Below are positions 1-11,981 of a DNA stretch of 64,000 nt, in pieces (the stretch's first letter is position 1; each line of letters opens with the position of its first letter). The notes below the pieces were generated by a model. The model had not been told where the DNA came from, ran no database searches, and worked only from the letters and a program-made list of their open reading frames with translations. The stretch is from Ambrosia x helenae (taxonomy: Eukaryota > Streptophyta > Magnoliopsida > Asterales > Asteraceae). The translations under genes were made by a program, and so were the position numbers. Where the stretch lies: NCBI GenBank assembly GCA_030844895.1, contig CM061233.1, positions 65,063,190 through 65,127,189 of the forward strand, read 5' to 3'.

Positions 1-1177
1 AAAATAAATCAAATTTGTAGGTTTTAAGAAAATTCCTTGGTTTCAAACATCATAAATGACCATGTTAATTACTTTGAACAAAAAAATCAAGTCTCTCGTT
101 TCGAGAAATGTTAGAAAATTTTCGTGTTACAATATGTCACATGTCACGGGGTCACATCTTCCATAAAGTATAAGAGAACACATGATTAACACATTAAAGT
201 TGAAAGCCAAATATATTAAACACTGATTAAAAATCCAAACATACGAGAAAAAAATTTGTGAACTAAACGAATGCGTTAAATGAAATCACTCTGTGGTGAT
301 ATCGAGGTGATGAAGTAGAGCAACAAGGCTCACGCTTTCTGGTTCGCTTGCTTCGATGACCTTAAGGTTGCAGAGTATTACCTGACGTGTGTTGAAAAGT
401 GTGTGGTTGTTATAGATAATATTAATAATGATCCTGTATGCCCATGATAAATTTTGAGAAAATATTTTTATTTATAAATTTTCTGTCGATTTTGTAAACC
501 CCGTTTTATTTGTTGAACATTATTATTTATTTGCTTTAAATGTGAAATATTGACAAGTTCCTAACTACAAGTTGGTCTTGAGTAACTTCAAAATATTTAT
601 TACCATCAATCGTTAATGGTTGATAGTTTGAAGAAACCATGAGTTGATAAAGTATTTGAGGGCTATTATGGAAATTGTCAAGACATCCTTTTTTTTTTGT
701 TGAGATCAGACTGTGTCTCACACAAGGTATAAGGTAGGGCATAGTGTATTATGGTTGAATAAAATGTGTACCGATGAACGAGAAAACCCTTCCAATCTTG
801 GATAGTGCAATGTTGGATTAACCCACTCTGGATATGAATTAAGACTCACATGAAAAAGTCAATAAAAAGAAATTAGAAGTACAAGAAAAGAACAAACAAT
901 AAGGACATAGATTAGGTCAAATGAGATTATGAACCTATGAAAAAAAAAACAACACAAAAGCAAACATAAAGGAATCACGATTTTTTAGGTTCACAGTTGG
1001 CTTGACTAAGTATATTGACATAACATCACCAAACGGCCATGAATGATAATGGGATGGAAATTGTAACATGGAGGAATAACGACAAAGGTTATGAGATAAT
1101 GGTATGATGCTTACGAAAATCGAATACAAAGGGAATTATAAGTTTTCAATCCATATTTGAAGTATGCATAATAGTGT
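1..1177 (-). mobile_element. Internal domain of non-coding LTR element (LARD), left part
   Basis: Read on the minus strand, this stretch matches the internal domain of the LARD at about 44207-45390 in near-collinear fashion. It continues the piece at 11982-12683 and was split from it by Tekay-1. Only short, non-conserved ORFs occur, so it has no coding capacity. The element runs off the left edge of the window. That it is internal rather than LTR sequence follows from the primer-site junction at 12667-12683. Confidence 0.8.
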
Positions 1178-3859
1178 TGTCACACCCTCAAATTCCACGT
1201 GCGGGGTTTTACCGCGAGGCGCGTGACACACCAGGATCTCAGTCAACGATCACAACAAACATACAACAAACATGCATTCATAATTATATTTTAAACCAAA
1301 ATATCATGCTTTGAGCTGTAAACCAGCAGCGGAAGCATTCTTGTTTACAACCAAAAGACATATCATTGTTTACAAAGACATTGTTTAATATGTTTCAAAA
1401 TAATAGACGCCGTGCATGACTCCGTGCGCCTAGTCCGATAACCGCTACCTTAGCGACCTGAGAAAACATGCCAAAAATGTCAACATATAATGCTGGTGAG
1501 TTCACAGGTTTTCTTTCATAAAAGTGTTGTTATAAGTTCGGTAAGATCATTTCCCGTTACTACTATGTTATGAGAACGTTAGCTAGACGTTAAGTGTTGC
1601 TACTACTGCGGTTGGGAATCCATTACTAAACCGGTATAAGTGTTGAAGCCAGCCCAGACGGACGGGATTACCGATGCCTCGGTAACCCCCAAAGTATTAG
1701 AGACAATATGCACCCGCCCGGCTCCCAGCCGTCGGGTGGGGTTTGTAAGGCCCAATAGATCTATCCACATTTCCCCCGTTGTGCATCCCCGCACATTCAT
1801 GGTTCCCCCTGGGACTTTCTGTAAAAGCCGCATAGTACGTAAAGTAACCATAGTATAACATGATCTATGATGAGTAATCAAATAAGTAGCATGTTTCTCC
1901 CCCAAAGGTAAAACGGTAAAAGTGGGGCTGTGACACTCACCTTGGTTTGCATTACTTGAAAACAGTTATGTAATTATGTTATGACAGTCCCAAATAGCGG
2001 CGACCTATCATAAGATGTGTATAAGTATTGGACTAATAACCCGCAGGCTAACTAGTCCCCGTATGTCCAGACCGTGACCATAAACGTTTGAAAACACCTT
2101 TAACTGTTAGACCGACCGTGCCCGACAAGACCCGACATCCCATTGGTGACCCGACATCCCACGTGTTAGATAAATGCAAGACATCATGCAACATATGCAA
2201 TTAAACACTTAGCACGCGCAACAATTCACCTAGTCTAGCATAATGTCCAATTAACGCATAAACAGGTCCGAACACGTCTTACTAAGTCATTGGGTGTATC
2301 CCGGGGTTCCTAACATGTTCCTAGGTGTCAAATCGTGTTCCGGGATGTCAAAACGCGTTCACGACAGCAGTACATGCGATTAGGATGGTTATACGCGAGT
2401 AGGCATTAGCCTATAGGCGATTAGGGGCCTAATCGCGTGATGTATCAGGCGAGTAGGGTCCCAATCGCCCCTAAAGCTGCATAATCGCCCTCAGCTCAGG
2501 CGATTAGGATGCCTAATCGCCTGCAGCTGCTGTACAACGAGTTTTCGCGCGTTAAACCCTCCAAATCAGATCCGAAACATGCAACAACACCCAATATCAA
2601 ACCTAAATCATTTACCAACCCATTTCAAGCAAAAACCCCCAACATATCACTGATCTAGCATGTTCTATGCAATTATTTCCTAAAATGGCAAAGTACTAGG
2701 TTTCTTCTACCAACCTTATCTTTCCTTAAATGGAAACAACCAGATTTCAAACTTTACAAACATGTAAATCATCAAACCTCTGATCTAACATCTTCCTAGC
2801 ATGAATCCTAACAACATTGCATCAACAATCATACCATAATCATCCTAAATCCTCAAGAACATACAAATGGGTCAAAATATGCATTTTCTTCAAAACACCA
2901 CAATAATGGCTAAGATTCTAAGACAACCTTCCTAATGATCTCTACATAACAGAAGTACAACCATATCTTGAAAACATTCATGTTAAAATCACCAATAAGA
3001 CCAACATATGCATGTAAACTTCACATATAACAAGCATTAAGGTGTAAACTTGGTTTAAGACTCTTTTGAAAGGTTTTTAAAGACACATTTTGGTAAAACA
3101 AGGTCTGGAACTTTGGGGAACTCAAAATAACAACTTTACAAATGTTAGGGATGAAGAACACACCTTGGATTTTGCTAAAGAAAGGTGTGTAAGCTTGGGG
3201 ATGGGGATTTTTGTTGCAAAAAGAGTTCCAGAGGTGTTTCAAGGTGTGTGGGCGGTTTGGGAGCAGCTAGGGTTGTTCTAGAGGTGTTTGGGGAGTTAAG
3301 GGTTCTATTTATAGGTGTTTTGACCCGAGCCCTGCAGTTCACGCGAGTAGCAGCCCCCTTCATGCGATTGGGGGCCTAATCGCATGTAACCTCAAGCGAT
3401 TAGGTCCCAATCGCCTCTAAGCTCTCCTACTCGCATGAAGACATAGGCGATTAGGGGTTCTCCCAGCTCCTAATCGCCCCTGTGATGCTGGAACGGGTTT
3501 TTGGCGCGTTAAACACTATTTTAACACATTTAAACACGTATTCACATACCGATAAGTCACATAATGATTCCAAACATATAATGCATGATATCCAACACGT
3601 TTACATCCGTTCACCAATTCCCAGGACTCGAGACTCGTGTGTGCGTTAGACCCGGCGATTCCACGAATCGCCGATCCTTGTACCCATAGTTATGGACCGA
3701 CTCCCGATGACCCCGCGGATCATCATAACGACTCCCGATGATTCCCAGAATCATCATACCGACTCAACTGACCCTGTTAAGGACGTAATATGCATGACTC
3801 GCTAAGGTAGACTTACTAGTTTAGTCAACGTTACTAACCTGAGTTTGCCGGGTGTCACA
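1178..3859 (-). repeat. 3' LTR of Tekay-1
   Basis: This 2,682 bp LTR is nearly identical to 9300-11981. Read on the minus strand it has a TATA-like CTATAAATAG at 3305-3314. Two clusters of the motif gcgattagg or its complement lie at about 3340-3490 and 2370-2530, on either side of a more AT-rich stretch. Short ORFs in it occur in both LTR copies and look non-coding. Confidence 0.93.
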
Positions 3860-3988
3860 TCATCCCCCTGTTGAAAGAATTTTCGTCCCGAAAATTGCCC
3901 AAGGCCAAAAAGGAAGAGACGAAAGAGAAGAAAAATTTTCCGGTTGCCACATCATCCCCCTGTTGAAAGGAATCTCGACCCGAGATTC
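3854..3988 (-). promoter_or_regulatory. Polypurine tract, duplicated, each copy followed by a hairpin
   Basis: Next to the 3' LTR the plus strand reads catcatccccctgttgaaag, giving a purine-rich AACAGGGGGATGA on the sense strand. The block recurs about 92 bases further in (3946-3969). Each copy runs into a perfect hairpin: 3878-3896 (stem aattttcg, loop tcc) and 3970-3988 (stem gaatctcg, loop acc). The copy touching the LTR is the likely plus-strand primer. The inner hairpin overlaps the end of the pol frame. Confidence 0.75.
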
Positions 3989-6900
3989 ATTCAGCTTCAG
4001 CAGAGACATGTCTTGATTCGAACGCGCGCTTAGGAAATAAATGGGGATACTTAGCCTTCATTTGATCTTCCCGTTCCCACGTGAACTCCGGTCCACGATT
4101 AGAGTTCCAACGGACTTTAACAATGCGGATTTTACTCCGGCGAAGGCTACGGATTTTATAGTCAAGAATTTCAACCGGTTCCTCCACGATACGCAGACGA
4201 TCATCCACCTTGATCTCTTCGAGAGGAACAACCAAAGATTCATCCGCCAAGCACTTCTTCAGATTAGAAACATGGAAGACATTATGAACATTACTGAGCT
4301 CAGCCGGCAGATCAAGCCTGTATGCTACCGGTCCAATCCGTTCCAGGATTGCGAACGGTCCCACATACCGAGGATTCAATTTGCCCCGTTTCCCAAAACG
4401 TATAACGCCCTTCCACGGAGATACCTTCAACAAAACCCTGTCGCCAACCTCAAACTCCAAAGGCTTGCGACGACGATCGGCATAGCTCTTTTGACGATCC
4501 CGAGCTGCTGCCATGCGGTTACGGATTTGTACGATCTTTTCGGAAGTCTCGTACACAAGTTCCGGGCCGGTGAGTTGACTCTCACCCACCTCGGCCCAAC
4601 AAAGAGGAGACCGGCATTTCCGCCCGTAAAGAGCCTCGAACGGAGCTGCCTTGATGCTAGAATGGTAACTGTTGTTGTAGGAGAATTCCACCAATGGTAA
4701 ATGACTCTCCCACCCCTTGCCAAAATCTATTACACATGCCCGAAGCATGTCTTCTAGCGTTTGGATTGTCCGCTCACTTTGACCGTTAGTTTGCGGATGA
4801 TACGCTGTGCTCATGTCCAACTGAGTACCCAGAGCCTTATGCAAAGACTTCCAAAAGTTAGAGGCGAACCGAGGATCACGATCAGAAATAATAGAGACAG
4901 GCACCCCGTGCCGAGAGACCACTTCCTTGAGATATAACCGTGCCAAACGTTCGAGACCATCGGTCTCTTTGATAGCGAGGAAGTGCGCAGACTTTGTCAA
5001 CCTATCGACAATCACCCAGATCATGTCGCAACCACTGGGCGATTTCGGGAGTTTGGTCACAAAGTCCATCGTAATCCGCTCCCACTTCCACTCGGGGATT
5101 TCAGGCTGTTGTAGAAGGCCGGATGGCTTTTGATATTCGACCTTGACCTTGGCACAGGTCAAGCACTTGCTCACGTACGAAGCCACGTCCGCCTTCATGT
5201 TCGGCCACCAATAAAGTATCTTTAGGTCTTGATACATCTTATCAGAGCCAGGGTGAATAGAGTACCGAGACTTGTGAGCTTCATCAAGAACGAGCTCCCG
5301 CAAGCCCCAAATAAAGGAACCCAAATACGTTCAGCGAAATAGTGTAACCCATCGGATCTGAGTTCAAGGTGGCTATCAGCACCATGCATGGTTTCAGCCT
5401 TAAGGTTTTCCTCCTTCAAAGCTTCTTGCTGCGCTGAACGGATTCGATCAGGTAAGCCGGAATGGATAGTGAGCTGAAGAGCTCGAACACGACGAGGTTT
5501 AGCCGTTTCCTTCCTGCTCAAAGCGTCTGCGACCACATTCGCCTTGCCAGGATGGTATTTGATAGCGCACTCGTAATCATTAAGAAGCTCGACCCAACGA
5601 CGCTGTCTTACATTCAACACCTTCTGATCAAAGATATGCTGGAGGCTCTTGTGATCGGTGTAAATAGTGCATTTGGTACCGTACAAGTAATGCCTCCAAA
5701 TCTTTAAGGCAAAGACCACCGCACCCAATTCCAGATCATGGGTGGGGTAGTTTTTCTCATGAACTTTGAGCTGACGAGAAGCATAGGCGATGACCTTCTC
5801 GCGCTGCATCAGTACACAACCAAGACCCCGGATAGAAGCGTCACAATAAACCACAAAATCGTCCGTGCCCTCAGGCAAGGACAAGATAGGAGCAGAACAG
5901 AGTTTAGCCTTTAACATCTGGAAGGCTGACTCCTGCGAATCACCCCAGTCAAACTTCCTGTCCTTCTGGGTAAGCGAGGTGAGGGGTTGAGCGATCTTCG
6001 AAAATCCCTCGATAAAACGACGGTAATAACCTGCAAGGCCTAGGAATTGCCGCACCTCAGATGGCGTCTTCGGTGCTTCCCAGTCTTTAATGGCTTCAAT
6101 CTTCGCTGGGTCAACGTGAATTCCTTTCTCATTAACCACATGACCAAGGAATTGAACTTCACGCAACCAGAAGCTACACTTAGAAAACTTGGCGTACAAC
6201 TGTTCCCGCCTCAGAAGTTCCAAAACAAGACGTAAGTGTTCCTGGTGGTCCACCTCGTTCTTGGAATAGACTAGAATATCATCAATGAAGACAATCACGA
6301 ACTTATCAAGATAAGGCTTACAAACACGGTTCATCAGATCCATAAAGATGGCAGGTGCATTGGTGAGACCAAAAGGCATGACCAAGAATTCGAAATGGCC
6401 ATAGCGAGTTCGAAAGGTGGTCTTCGGAATGTCAGCTTCTTGAACCCTCAACTGATGGTACCCCGACCTCAAATCAATCTTCGAATAGAAACTAGAACCC
6501 TGAAGCTGGTCAAATAAGTCATCGATGCGGGGAAGGGGATAGCGATTCTTGATGGTAACCTTATTCAACTCCCGGTAGTCGATACACATCCGCAGGCTTC
6601 CGTCCTTCTTCTTGACAAACAAAATAGGGGCTCCCCACGGGGACGAACTAGGTCGAATGAAACCCTTCTCTAACAGCTCCTGCAACTGGTTTGATAACTC
6701 CTGCATCTCGGGAGGTGCGAGACGATAAGGGGCACGAGCAATAGGGGCCGCACCCGGAGCAAGTTCAATACCAAATTCGACCTGGCGATAAGGAGGAAGA
6801 CCAGGTAAGTCTTCAGGAAATACATCGGGAAAGTCGCGGACAACAGGAATATCTTCAATCTTCTTCTCCTCTTCAGACGAAACCGAAACAAGTGCCAGAA

Positions 6901-8678
6901 TGGCAGAATACCCCTTCCGAAGATACTTATAGGCTTTCATACACGAAATGATACTCAACGGGACCCCGCTCTTCTCACCGTGCACCAACAGAATTTCTCC
7001 ATCAGGGAGAGGAAGTCGAATGACTTTATCAAAACAAACGATCTCAGCATGATACAGGGACAACCAATCCATACCCACGACGACATCGAAACTACCCAAG
7101 GACACCGGCATAAGATCAATAGGGAAGGAATAACCCGACAACTCAAGGTGACACTCCCTAAGGACATGCGTCGCCTCGACCTTCTTACCATCAGCCAATT
7201 CTATCAAGTACTCAGCCTCTAAAGGTGTAGGTACCCTATCAAGCAATTGACTAAACCTAAGAGATATAAAGCTCTTATCGGCACCAGAATCGAATAAAAC
7301 CGTAGCATAGCGATTATCGAGGAGAAACGTACCAGTAACAGTGTCGGGGTCCTGTCGAGCACCACTTGAACCGATCACGAAGGCGCGAGCATTCCTGCCT
7401 CCGCCCCCATTGTTTCCATTGCCCGACCCATTCTTCCCGGCTTCACCCTGTTTCAACTTGGGGCAGTTACGCTTGTAGTGACCAAGCTCACCACAGTTAT
7501 AGCACCCTTGTTTCCCCTGATTTCCCTGAGAAGCAGCGACTTGAGGGGCTGGGGCTGGTGTGACCGATGGGTTTCGGTTCCCCAAAGGGTTGGACCTACA
7601 ATCCTTGGCTTGGTGCCCAATCTTATGGCACCGACGGCAACGGTCCTTATCATCGCAAGAACCGGTGTGATGATAGTTGCACCGATCACACTTTGGCAAC
7701 TTCCCAGCATAAACCCCCGGTTGTCGTTCAGACGACGATCCCCCAGTATCAGTCTTCTTCACCTGTTGAGGCTGAGCCGAGCTCGAGCCTTTCCCCACAG
7801 TTTCCCACTTCCGCTTGTTACTATCGGAAGTCTTCACAGCAGCGCCTCGAGGAGGCAAGACCCCTTCAGTCACCTTCATGTTGGTCAGCCTGTGGGCCGA
7901 CCGAACCACCTCAGAATAAACAGTGAGGTTACCCGCAGCAACTAACCCGGCAATCTCCGGTACCAACCCAGCAACATAATGCTCAATCCTTCGGTATTCG
8001 GGTGCGTGCAGATCGGGGCACAACACCGCCAACTCATTGTGCCTAGCAGTATAAGCTTCAATCTCAGAACCCACCATCTTATGATTCCAGACTTCATGCT
8101 CGAGCTTCTGAATCTCATCCCTCGGGCAATACTCATTTTTCAGTAACTGAATGAATTCTGCCCAGGGCATAGCGTGGGCTTCCCCAATGCCCATAGTCTG
8201 GGTGGTGGAGTTCCACCAAGTCAAGGCTTGACCCTCCAGGGTCGCAGAAGCATACTTCACCCGGTCGCCTTCCGGGCAGCTGCACATCGAGAAAACAGAT
8301 TCGATTTTCTCCAACCATCGGAGCAGTCCCACTGCCCCTTCAGTGCCGCTAAAGTTGTGGGGCTTACAGTCCATAAACTTTTTATAGGAACACTGGGATG
8401 GAGGAGGATTGACAGCACCACCTGGAACAGACACACAGGTGAGTATCAAGAAAAGGTAAAGTACCCCAGAACGAGGTAGAATAGATGAGAATCGACGTAC
8501 CACCCATAGCATTATGAGCGGCTTGGAATGCAGCCAGAGCAATATTCACGTGCTGCTGCATTAAGTTATCCAATTCGGCTTGGGTCATATTTATGTTCCC
8601 GCGGCCACCGCCGCCACCACGGCCGCCAGCACGACCGCCAGCACGGCCGCCTCTGCGACCTCCACGAGCTCCTGACAT
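3987..8678 (-). pseudogene. gag-pol: Tekay-1 gag-pol polyprotein, one frameshift
   Basis: Encodes the capsid protein and enzymes for copying and integrating the element. Translation starts at 8678 with a Gly/Arg-rich stretch. After a 79-base intron (8422-8500) it continues through the Gag domain, two CCHC-type knuckles (about 7600-7690 and 7463-7505), and protease with DSGADKS (7271-7291). Reverse transcriptase has FIDDILVYSK (6261-6290) and RNase H starts near 5850. Integrase has its HHCC region at 5160-5262 and D, D, E near 5060, 4880 and 4770. A chromodomain-like tail ends at 3987. The frame breaks near 5305-5308, where a run of four C stands against five in Tekay-2. This separates the integrase from the rest and is the only lesion I saw. 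The frame is otherwise open across about 4.6 kb. Confidence 0.93.
8422..8500 (-). other. Intron within Tekay-1 gag
   Basis: Exon 1 (8678-8501, 178 nt) ends one base into a codon. The next bases on the minus strand are GTACGT and the segment ends TTCCAG. Joining 8501 to 8421 gives Ala-Met-Gly-Gly-Gly-Ala-Val-Asn, in frame with the rest of Gag. The length, 79 nt, is not a multiple of three, so retention shifts frame and stops at about 8382. Tekay-2 has a GT-AG intron of 82 nt at the same codon. Confidence 0.75.
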
Positions 8679-9299
8679 CTTCTGTCACAAAATGAAACAA
8701 AAGACTCAGGCTTGCCCGTGATATAACCCAATTAAGAATTCCAAGAAACTAGACCGGGCCCAGCTCGGGTCCATCCGTTCAAGCCCAAAGTCCGCCAGGG
8801 ATCCCATGCGTCACAGTTTATGATCTCGTGTGCACCCGACATGATAAACTGTTCCACATGGTCCTCCAGGCGTGCTTTAAGTTTGAAGTTCAAGTCACCG
8901 AACACTAGCGCCCAATCATGGTATTATCATAAGTATAAGTACAAGATAGTATGCATAAGAACGGGCGTGTTCATTAGGGCATAGGAGGGAGATGTCCAAA
9001 TCTCTGGACAGATCTCAAGAGTACGCCGAAGCTACCCCAATGTACACCGCCGTCAAGAAAGTTCAATAGTGTATCGTTCGCCATCGAATCATAGTATGGA
9101 TGAGTCAAGAAATAGAATGATAAAGAGTAAATAGATGATGTAGCGTAGTAGACGATGACACCGACACCCCGACAAGTCATATTGTTACCCACTTGCTAAG
9201 ACTCGACTAATTGTGACCGTCTAGTGTGTGCGACTCAGTTATAGACTAGACTCTACATGCAGTCTCAGTTCACTATAACCGTTGGCTCTGATACCAATC
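8679..9299 (-). other. Tekay-1 5' leader with tRNA primer site
   Basis: Untranslated leader between the 5' LTR and gag. At 9283-9296 the plus strand reads tggctctgatacca, so the sense strand carries TGGTATCAGAGCCA. This is the usual plant site for initiator-tRNA-Met, three bases from the LTR. The rest has no credible ORF. Confidence 0.85.
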
Positions 9300-11981
9300 T
9301 GTCACACCCTCAAATTCCACGTGCGGGGTTTTACCGCGAGGCGCGTGACACACCAGGATCTCAGTCAACGATCACAACAAACATACAACAAACATGCATT
9401 CATAATTATATTTTAAACCAAAATATCATGCTTTGAGCTGTAAACCAGCAGCGGAAGCATTCTTGTTTACAACCAAAAGACATATCATTGTTTACAAAGA
9501 CATTGTTTAATATGTTTCAAAATAATAGACGCCGTGCATGACTCCGTGCGCCTAGTCCGATAACCGCTACCTTAGCGACCTGAGAAAACATGCCAAAAAT
9601 GTCAACATATAATGCTGGTGAGTTCACAGGTTTTCTTTCATAAAAGTGTTGTTATAAGTTCGGTAAGATCATTTCCCGTTACTACTATGTTATGAGAACG
9701 TTAGCTAGACGTTAAGTGTTGCTACTACTGCGGTTGGGAATCCATTACTAAACCGGTATAAGTGTTGAAGCCAGCCCAGACGGACGGGATTACCGATGCC
9801 TCGGTAACCCCCAAAGTATTAGAGACAATATGCACCCGCCCGGCTCCCAGCCGTCGGGTGGGGTTTGTAAGGCCCAATAGATCTATCCACATTTCCCCCG
9901 TTGTGCATCCCCGCACATTCATGGTTCCCCCTGGGACTTTCTGTAAAAGCCGCATAGTACGTAAAGTAACCATAGTATAACATGATCTATGATGAGTAAT
10001 CAAATAAGTAGCATGTTTCTCCCCCGAAGGTAAAACGGTAAAAGTGGGGCTGTGACACTCACCTTGGTTTGCGTTACTTGAAAACAGTTATGTAATTATG
10101 TTATGACAGTCCCAAATAGCGGCGACCTATCATAAGATGTGTATAAGTATTGGACTAATAACCCGCAGGCTAACTAGTCCCCGTATGTCCAGACCGTGAC
10201 CATAAACGTTTGAAAACACCTTTAACTGTTAGACCGACCGTGCCCGACAAGACCCGACATCCCATTGGTGACCCGACATCCCACGTGTTAGATAAATGCA
10301 AGACATCATGCAACATATGCAATTAAACACTTAGCACGCGCAACAATTCACCTAGTCTAGCATAATGTCCAATTAACGCATAAACAGGTCCGAACACGTC
10401 TTACTAAGTCATTGGGTGTATCCCGGGGTTCCTAACATGTTCCTAGGTGTCAAATCGTGTTCCGGGATGTCAAAACGCGTTCACGACAGCAGTACATGCG
10501 ATTAGGATGGTTATACGCGAGTAGGCATTAGCCTATAGGCGATTAGGGGCCTAATCGCGTGATGTATCAGGCGAGTAGGGTCCCAATCGCCCCTAAAGCT
10601 GCATAATCGCCCTCAGCTCAGGCGATTAGGATGCCTAATCGCCTGCAGCTGCTGTACAACGAGTTTTCGCGCGTTAAACCCTCCAAATCAGATCCGAAAC
10701 ATGCAACAACACCCAATATCAAACCTAAATCATTTACCAACCCATTTCAAGCAAAAACCCCCAACATATCACTGATCTAGCATGTTCTATGCAATTATTT
10801 CCTAAAATGGCAAAGTACTAGGTTTCTTCTACCAACCTTATCTTTCCTTAAATGGAAACAACCAGATTTCAAACTTTACAAACATGTAAATCATCAAACC
10901 TCTGATCTAACATCTTCCTAGCATGAATCCTAACAACATTGCATCAACAATCATACCATAATCATCCTAAATCCTCAAGAACATACAAATGGGTCAAAAT
11001 ATGCATTTTCTTCAAAACACCGCAATAATGGCTAAGATTCTAAGACAACCTTCCTAATGATCTCTACATAACAGAAGTACAACCATATCTTGAAAACATT
11101 CATGTTAAAATCACCAATAAGACCAACATATGCATGTAAACTTCACATATAACAAGCATTAAGGTGTAAACTTGGTTTAAGACTCTTTTGAAAGGTTTTT
11201 AAAGACACATTTTGGTAAAACAAGGTCTGGAACTTTGGGGAACTCAAAATAACAACTTTACAAAGGTTAGGGATGAAGAACACACCTTGGATTTTGCTAA
11301 AGAAAGGTGTGTAAGCTTGGGGATGGTGATTTTTGTAGCAAAAAGAGTTCCAGAGGTGTTTCAAGGTGTGTGGGCGGTTTGGGAGCAGCTAGGGTTGTTC
11401 TAGAGGTGTTTGGGGAGTTAAGGGTTCTATTTATAGGTGTTTTGACCCGAGCCCTGCAGTTCACGCGAGTAGCAGCCCCCTTCATGCGATTGGGGGCCTA
11501 ATCGCATGTAACCTCAAGCGATTAGGTCCCAATCGCCTCTAAGCTCTCCTACTCGCATGAAGACATAGGCGATTAGGGGTTCTCCCAGCTCCTAATCGCC
11601 CCTGTGATGCTGGAACGGGTTTTTGGCGCGTTAAACACTATTTTAACACATTTAAACACGTATTCACATACCGATAAGTCACATAATGATTCCAAACATA
11701 TAATGCATGATATCCAACACGTTTACATCCGTTCACCAATTCCCGGGACTCGAGACTCGTGTGTGCGTTAGACCCGGCGATTCCACGAATCGCCGATCCT
11801 TGTACCCATAGTTATGGACCGACTCCCGATGACCCCGCGGATCATCATAACGACTCCCGATGATTCCCAGAATCATCATACCGACTCAACTGACCCTGTT
11901 AAGGACGTAATATGCATGACTCGCTAAGGTAGACTTACTAGTTTAGTCAACGTTACTAACCTGAGTTTGCCGGGTGTCACA
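9300..11981 (-). repeat. 5' LTR of Tekay-1
   Basis: Full-length partner of 1178-3859, at a constant offset of 8,122 with no indel seen. It is the 5' LTR because the element reads on the minus strand and the primer site abuts it. It should contain the promoter. Confidence 0.93.
11427..11436 (-). promoter_or_regulatory. TATA-like box in Tekay-1 5' LTR
   Basis: The plus strand reads ctatttatag, so the sense strand has CTATAAATAG. The gcgattagg motif cluster lies just upstream in the sense direction. A TATA-like box holds the same place in Tekay-2 (27584-27593, 35510-35519) and in the solo LTR (56838-56847). Confidence 0.6.

Larger units (their letters stand above)
1178..11981 (-). mobile_element. 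Complete Ty3/gypsy LTR retrotransposon, Tekay-like (Tekay-1)
   Basis: A 10,804 bp element in minus orientation. Two 2,682 bp LTRs (1178-3859 and 9300-11981) start TGTGACACC and end GTGTGACA in the sense direction. They flank a primer site, gag-pol and a polypurine tract. A 5 bp target duplication, agtgt, lies at 1173-1177 and 11982-11986. I saw about seven differences between the LTRs (roughly 0.3%), so the insertion is young. The domain order PR-RT-RH-IN and a chromodomain-like tail place it among chromoviruses, most like Tekay/Del. It sits inside a LARD, and the unoccupied site is visible in the related copy near 44212. Confidence 0.95.

Noticed and set aside
1603..1905. ORFs repeated in the LTRs (also 9725, 26041, 33954 and others)
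   Set aside because: They recur only because the LTRs are duplicated, and no coding signature is seen.
4041..8479. Plus-strand ORFs across Tekay-1 gag-pol (also 28123-32989 in Tekay-2)
   Set aside because: They lie opposite the well-supported minus-strand polyprotein and have no recognisable domains.
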